From Bordetella genomosp. 12 (GTDB lineage: Bacteria > Pseudomonadota > Gammaproteobacteria > Burkholderiales > Burkholderiaceae_B): 64,000 bases of DNA. Below are positions 61,147 through 64,000 of the stretch, piece after piece. Under the pieces are notes generated by a model that saw nothing but the letters and a program-made list of their open reading frames with translations, was not told where the DNA came from and did no database searches. Every line of letters begins with the position of its first letter. Positions within the stretch are counted from its first letter, which is position 1. The translations under genes were made by a program, and so were the position numbers. The stretch covers positions 682,001 through 746,000 of the forward strand of contig NZ_NEVU01000001.1 in assembly GCF_002261355.1 (NCBI RefSeq), given 5' to 3'.

Positions 61147-61713
61147 TCAGGCCGCCAGCGGGCCTGCGGCCGGCGGGACGGTGAGATTGACGCCGGTGGC
61201 GATATCCGCTTGCGGCACGCCATAGATGTGCAGCGAGATGGCGGTCTGTGGCTGCGCGTTGCCCAGTTGATGGATTTGCTGCAGCCCGGGCATGGCGGTG
61301 ACGATCTCGCCCGGGCGGCGGTCCTTGCCGCCCGTGGGTCGGGCCAGCCCGCTGTCGGCATCCCAGCGGAAGTGCCGTTCGTGCAACTGGCCTTGCAGCA
61401 CCCGGTACGTGCACCAGGTTTTGTGCCCATGCACGGGGCTGAACTGGCCTTGCCGCCAGATCAGATAGGCGATGGTGTAGCGGCCTTGCGGATCGGCGTA
61501 GGCGACATGGCGGGTGTAGTTGTCCGCCCGCCCCTGGCGCAGCGCGGCGGGCAGATAGGCCAGCATGTCCTCGGCTGCCGCGACCCCTTCGGCCAGTTCG
61601 GCCAGCAGGTTGGCGGCCGCTTTTTGTGCGGCCTGGTCGACGAGACGGCAGAGATCGCCCAGCGGCGAAGCGGTGGCGGTCTGAGGCATGGGAGCGGGCA
61701 GGGAAGACAACAT
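61147..61713 (-). CDS. Cysteine dioxygenase family cupin protein
   Basis: Probable thiol dioxygenase that oxidises cysteine or a related thiol to the sulfinate. The ATG at 61713 gives 188 residues (MPQTATASPL at 61689 is an alternative). The cupin iron site is GQFSPVHGHKTWCTYRVLQGQLHERHF, with the first His pair in HGH, and the second motif HQLGNAQPQTAISLHIYG supplies the third His. YTRHVAYADPQGRYTIAYLIW is typical of bacterial cysteine dioxygenases. The frame is open far upstream through the intergenic region. Divergent from an Lrp-family gene, which probably regulates it. Confidence 0.88.
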   Translation of the reverse strand: MLSSLPAPMPQTATASPLGDLCRLVDQAAQKAAANLLAELAEGVAAAEDMLAYLPAALRQGRADNYTRHVAYADPQGRYTIAYLIWRQGQFSPVHGHKTWCTYRVLQGQLHERHFRWDADSGLARPTGGKDRRPGEIVTAMPGLQQIHQLGNAQPQTAISLHIYGVPQADIATGVNLTVPPAAGPLAA

Positions 61714-61773
61714 GGCCTCTATCCTAGGGAGCTTGGCGGAGTATGGTTTTGCCAATTGCGGCCCGGCCCGAGG

Positions 61774-61787
61774 GGTTTTTAGAAAAA
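61774..61787. promoter_or_regulatory. AT-rich dyad between the dioxygenase and Lrp genes
   Basis: GTTTTT-AG-AAAAAC is a perfect dyad in a GC-rich context, midway in the 208-base divergent gap. It is a plausible operator for the adjacent Lrp-type regulator. Confidence 0.4.
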
Positions 61788-61921
61788 CTTTCCGGGTCTG
61801 CGCGCCCGCCCGCGTGCGCAGCGGTGGACGCGGCCCTGGGGAACAGGCAAGATTGGTGCCGCCGCCGGGGCGGGCCAGGATGCCCGCACACCGGACGGCA
61901 AAGGCATTGGGGAAAAGCGCC

Positions 61922-62380
61922 GTGGACCAGACCGATATCAAAATACTGAGCCTGCTGCAGCAGGATGCCACCCGGTCGGTGGCGGAAATCGCCGAGCAGG
62001 TGAATCTGTCGGTCACGCCTTGCTGGCGGCGCATCCAGAAGCTCAAGGACGATGGCGTCATCGCCCGCAACGCCATTTTGCTCGACCCCGCCGCGCTGGG
62101 CCTGAACCTCACGGTGTTCGTCACCATCAAGACCAGCCAGCACAATGCAAAATGGACGCACGCGCTCATCAGCGCGGTGATGGCCTTGCCCAATGTGGTG
62201 GAGTTTCATCGCATGGCCGGCGACATCGATTACCTGCTGAAGGTCGTGGTCGAAGACATGGCGGCCTACGATCGCTTTTACCGCCGCCTGATCGAGGCCG
62301 TGGATTTGCTGGATGTCAGCGCCAGTTTCTCGATGGAAGTCATCAAAAGCACGACGGAGCTGCCCTTGCCGGGCATGTAA
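61922..62380 (+). CDS. Lrp/AsnC-family regulator, divergent from the cysteine dioxygenase gene
   Basis: I chose the GTG at 61922 (VDQTDIKILSLLQQDATRS), giving 152 residues, the family norm, with GGGGAAAAG a few bases upstream; an ATG at 61880 is possible. The helix-turn-helix is AEIAEQVNLSVTPCWRRIQKLKDDGVI. The RAM domain has FHRMAGDIDYLLKVVVEDMAAYDRFYRRL. Lrp-type genes beside cysteine dioxygenase genes usually activate them in response to cysteine; here that is inferred from the divergent layout. Confidence 0.9.
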   Translation: MDQTDIKILSLLQQDATRSVAEIAEQVNLSVTPCWRRIQKLKDDGVIARNAILLDPAALGLNLTVFVTIKTSQHNAKWTHALISAVMALPNVVEFHRMAGDIDYLLKVVVEDMAAYDRFYRRLIEAVDLLDVSASFSMEVIKSTTELPLPGM

Positions 62381-62540
62381 GCCGGGCATGGAGAAATTTT
62401 TTTCAGCCAGGGCAGCTAGCGCGGATGAGATTTTTATTTCAGTGGCTTGCTGCCGGCGCAGGTGGCAATGCATTTGCGCGGGTGCCGGCTTAGCATATCT
62501 CCCATCCTGAATCGGCTGCCGCCGTCACGCACTTCCCGCC

Positions 62541-63137
62541 ATGATGTTTCCGTCCTCGGCCCTTTGCGCCGAACCTGCTTCCGTCGACGATCTGCTGCTC
62601 GGCTGGAATCGCACCGACGACCTTTGGGTATTTGCCTACGGATCGCTCATCTGGCGGCCGAACTTCAACTGGCTCGAACGCCGTCTGGCCACCGTCCGGG
62701 GCTACCACCGCTCGCTTTGCCTGTGGTCACACGACCACCGGGGGTCGCCGGATCTGCCGGGCCTGGTCTTCGGTCTGGATCGCGGCGGCTGTTGCCGGGG
62801 CGTGGCCTATCGCATCGCGGCCGCCGAGGTGCCCGACACGTTCCAGATGCTGTGGGCGCGCGAGATGCGGCGCGGCGCTTATGTGCCGCGTTGGCTGAGT
62901 TGCGAGACCGACGGGCAGGCGGTGCGCGGGCTGGTGTTTCTGCTCAACCGGCGTTGCGGCGATTACGCGCGCGACTTATCCGATGACCAATTGCTGGATT
63001 CGGTGCGGCGCGCCGTGGGCCAATCCGGCCGTTGCCTGGACTACGTCGTGCAGACCGAGCAGGCGCTGCGCGAAAGCGGCATCGATGATGGGCGCCTGGG
63101 CGCCTTGGTGCGCAAGCTGGTGCAGGCGGCGGGCTGA
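62541..63137 (+). CDS. ChaC-family gamma-glutamylcyclotransferase
   Basis: Degrades glutathione to 5-oxoproline and Cys-Gly. 198 residues from ATG 62541. The substrate-binding WVFAYGSLIWRPNFNWLERRLATVRGYHRSLCLWS is the ChaC signature; GLVFGLDRGGCCRGVAYRIAA follows, and the catalytic Glu is probably in LWAREMRRGAYVPRWL. The C-terminal part ends VQTEQALRESGIDDGRL. It converges on pagP with 12 bases between. With the nearby cysteine dioxygenase it could be part of cysteine or glutathione turnover, though they are on separate transcripts. Confidence 0.92.
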   Translation: MMFPSSALCAEPASVDDLLLGWNRTDDLWVFAYGSLIWRPNFNWLERRLATVRGYHRSLCLWSHDHRGSPDLPGLVFGLDRGGCCRGVAYRIAAAEVPDTFQMLWAREMRRGAYVPRWLSCETDGQAVRGLVFLLNRRCGDYARDLSDDQLLDSVRRAVGQSGRCLDYVVQTEQALRESGIDDGRLGALVRKLVQAAG

Positions 63138-63149
63138 GCCCGCCGGCGC

Positions 63150-63701
63150 TCAGAAGTGCCAGCGCCCGAAGACGAACAGCACGTTGCCGTTGCCTTTGCC
63201 GCCGGGGATGTAGGTGGCATAGAGCATGGCGTCTTTATAGCCGGCGCCCACCAGCGGCAGGATGCCCGGAAAGGGCACGTAGCTCATGATGTCGTGCCGG
63301 GCCGTCATGAAGACGGTGTAGCCGGCGCCCAGGCGGAAGTTTTCGCTCACCTTGCCTATCTTGAGAAAACCATAGCCCGCGATGGGTTCGACCTTGCGGT
63401 GCGAGTCCAGAAACGCCATCGCGTACAGGCCTTGCCAGTCGCCATCTTCGTCGTAGATGCTGCGGCCCCAGCCGCCGCCCCAGGCCTTCTCGTTGAAGGA
63501 CCGGATCTTGGAGGCGCTGTACATCGAGCGGTTGTGCCAGGCGTAACCCGAGACATAAAGGTCGTCGCCGCCCTCGGTCCAGATCTGGTCCAGGCGTTGA
63601 CAGGCGGATTGCGCCCAGGAGGGCAGGCTTTCACAGGCGTGGGAGAGGGCAGGCAGGCAGAGCGCAAGCCCGGCCAGAGAGCGGCGAAACACGGTTGACA
63701 C
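63150..63701 (-). CDS. pagP: PagP, lipid A palmitoyltransferase
   Basis: Outer-membrane beta-barrel enzyme that transfers palmitate from phospholipid to lipid A, protecting against host peptides. The start is uncertain: GTG at 63701 or 63692; a TTG at 63743 would give 197 residues. The signal peptide RRSLAGLALCLPALSHAC precedes SWAQSACQRLDQIWTEGGDDLYVSGYAWHNRSMY, which holds the catalytic His. RSFNEKAWGGGWGRSIYDEDGDWQGLYAMAFLDSH and the ending NVLFVFGRWHF are as in PagP of Bordetella bronchiseptica by memory. Longer strings here are landmarks only. Confidence 0.93.
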   Translation of the reverse strand: MSTVFRRSLAGLALCLPALSHACESLPSWAQSACQRLDQIWTEGGDDLYVSGYAWHNRSMYSASKIRSFNEKAWGGGWGRSIYDEDGDWQGLYAMAFLDSHRKVEPIAGYGFLKIGKVSENFRLGAGYTVFMTARHDIMSYVPFPGILPLVGAGYKDAMLYATYIPGGKGNGNVLFVFGRWHF

Positions 63702-63778
63702 GGCGGCAGTACACCAAACAGATGACAAAATTGCTGCAGCCAATGTACACCGATTACGCCGTTTCTCCTGTCGCGTTT

Positions 63779-64000
63779 TTACAGCAAAAAGATGGTTGCC
63801 AAACCGAGGAAAATAAAGAAACCCAGCGAGTCGGTCGCGAAGGTCAGCAGCACGGAAGAGCCGATGGCCGGGTCTTTGCCGAAGCGGGCGCGCACCATGG
63901 GCACGAGCACGCCCACGCCGGCGCCAACCAGCATGTTGCAGATCATGGCCGCCATCATGACCAGCGCGATGGACAGCGAGCCGGAGATGGCCCAGGCGAA
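63779..64000 (-). CDS. mgtE: MgtE-family magnesium transporter, C-terminal part (start outside window)
   Basis: 73 residues up to the stop at 63779, open to the right edge. Two to three hydrophobic segments are present: SGSLSIALVMMAAMICNMLVG, then VLVPMVRARFGKDPAIGSSVLLTF and DSLGFFIFLGLATIFLL. This is the conserved C-terminal membrane domain of MgtE, including KDPAIGSS and TDSLGF, which line the magnesium pore. The cytoplasmic N and CBS domains would lie beyond the window. It is 78 bases upstream of pagP on the same strand. Confidence 0.93.
   Translation of the reverse strand, partial: FAWAISGSLSIALVMMAAMICNMLVGAGVGVLVPMVRARFGKDPAIGSSVLLTFATDSLGFFIFLGLATIFLL

Overview
The window is high-GC chromosomal DNA of a betaproteobacterium, most likely Bordetella or a close Alcaligenaceae relative. 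The evidence is the 16S rRNA signature regions, the fused murE-murF gene in the division cluster, two tctBA-type tripartite tricarboxylate transporter pairs with a Bug-type binding protein, and a PagP of Bordetella type. The species cannot be settled from reading alone. I see no insertion sequence, prophage, integrase or CRISPR array, and no clearly broken gene.

Layout. 1-3.95 kb (minus): the Tol envelope operon ybgC-tolQ-tolR-tolA-tolB, with tolB running off the left edge. 4.0-5.7 kb (minus): proS, divergent from rppH (5.8 kb, plus). rppH overlaps a TctD/TctE-like two-component system, which is followed by tctB-tctA pair 1. 10.8-14.8 kb (minus): a catabolic block with a LysR regulator, a class III CoA-transferase, an enoyl-CoA hydratase family protein and a beta-hydroxyacid dehydrogenase. 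14.9-16.9 kb (minus): tctB-tctA pair 2, preceded by an unusual 480-bp leader. 17.4-18.4 kb: a coiled-coil (ZapB-like) gene, zapA and 6S RNA. 18.5-22.9 kb: SIMPL protein, lgt, cytochrome c, msrA, hppD and an Lrp regulator. 23-29 kb: a complete rRNA operon (16S, tRNA-Ile, tRNA-Ala, 23S, 5S) with three tandem promoters. 29-35 kb: a gene-poor stretch, a small membrane protein, a SWIB protein, an M20 peptidase, pyrC, uup and RNase P RNA. 35.6-53.9 kb: the complete dcw cluster (mraZ to ftsZ, then lpxC). 54-59.4 kb: small lipoprotein, DciA-like, M23 peptidase, secA and a VOC protein. 59.5-64 kb: DUF1993, Bug protein, cysteine dioxygenase with divergent Lrp regulator, ChaC, pagP and the 3' end of mgtE.

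How the genes work together. Much of the window concerns building and dividing the envelope. Peptidoglycan precursors are made by MurE-F, MraY, MurD, MurG, MurC and Ddl. The divisome is represented by FtsL, I, W, Q, A, Z and ZapA, the outer membrane by Tol, LpxC, PagP and Lgt, and export by SecA. Most dcw genes overlap by 1-11 bases, which suggests translational coupling. The accessory interest lies in organic acid uptake (two TctBA membrane pairs, one two-component system, one distant binding protein) beside a CoA-dependent catabolic cassette.

The least explained structure is the leader of tctBA pair 2. It has five GAAAG units at exactly 11-bp spacing just upstream of a promoter-like element. 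Further units at 22-bp spacing lie inside the presumed transcript, and an intrinsic-terminator-like hairpin follows before the first gene. Together these suggest response-regulator control plus attenuation, or a small RNA.
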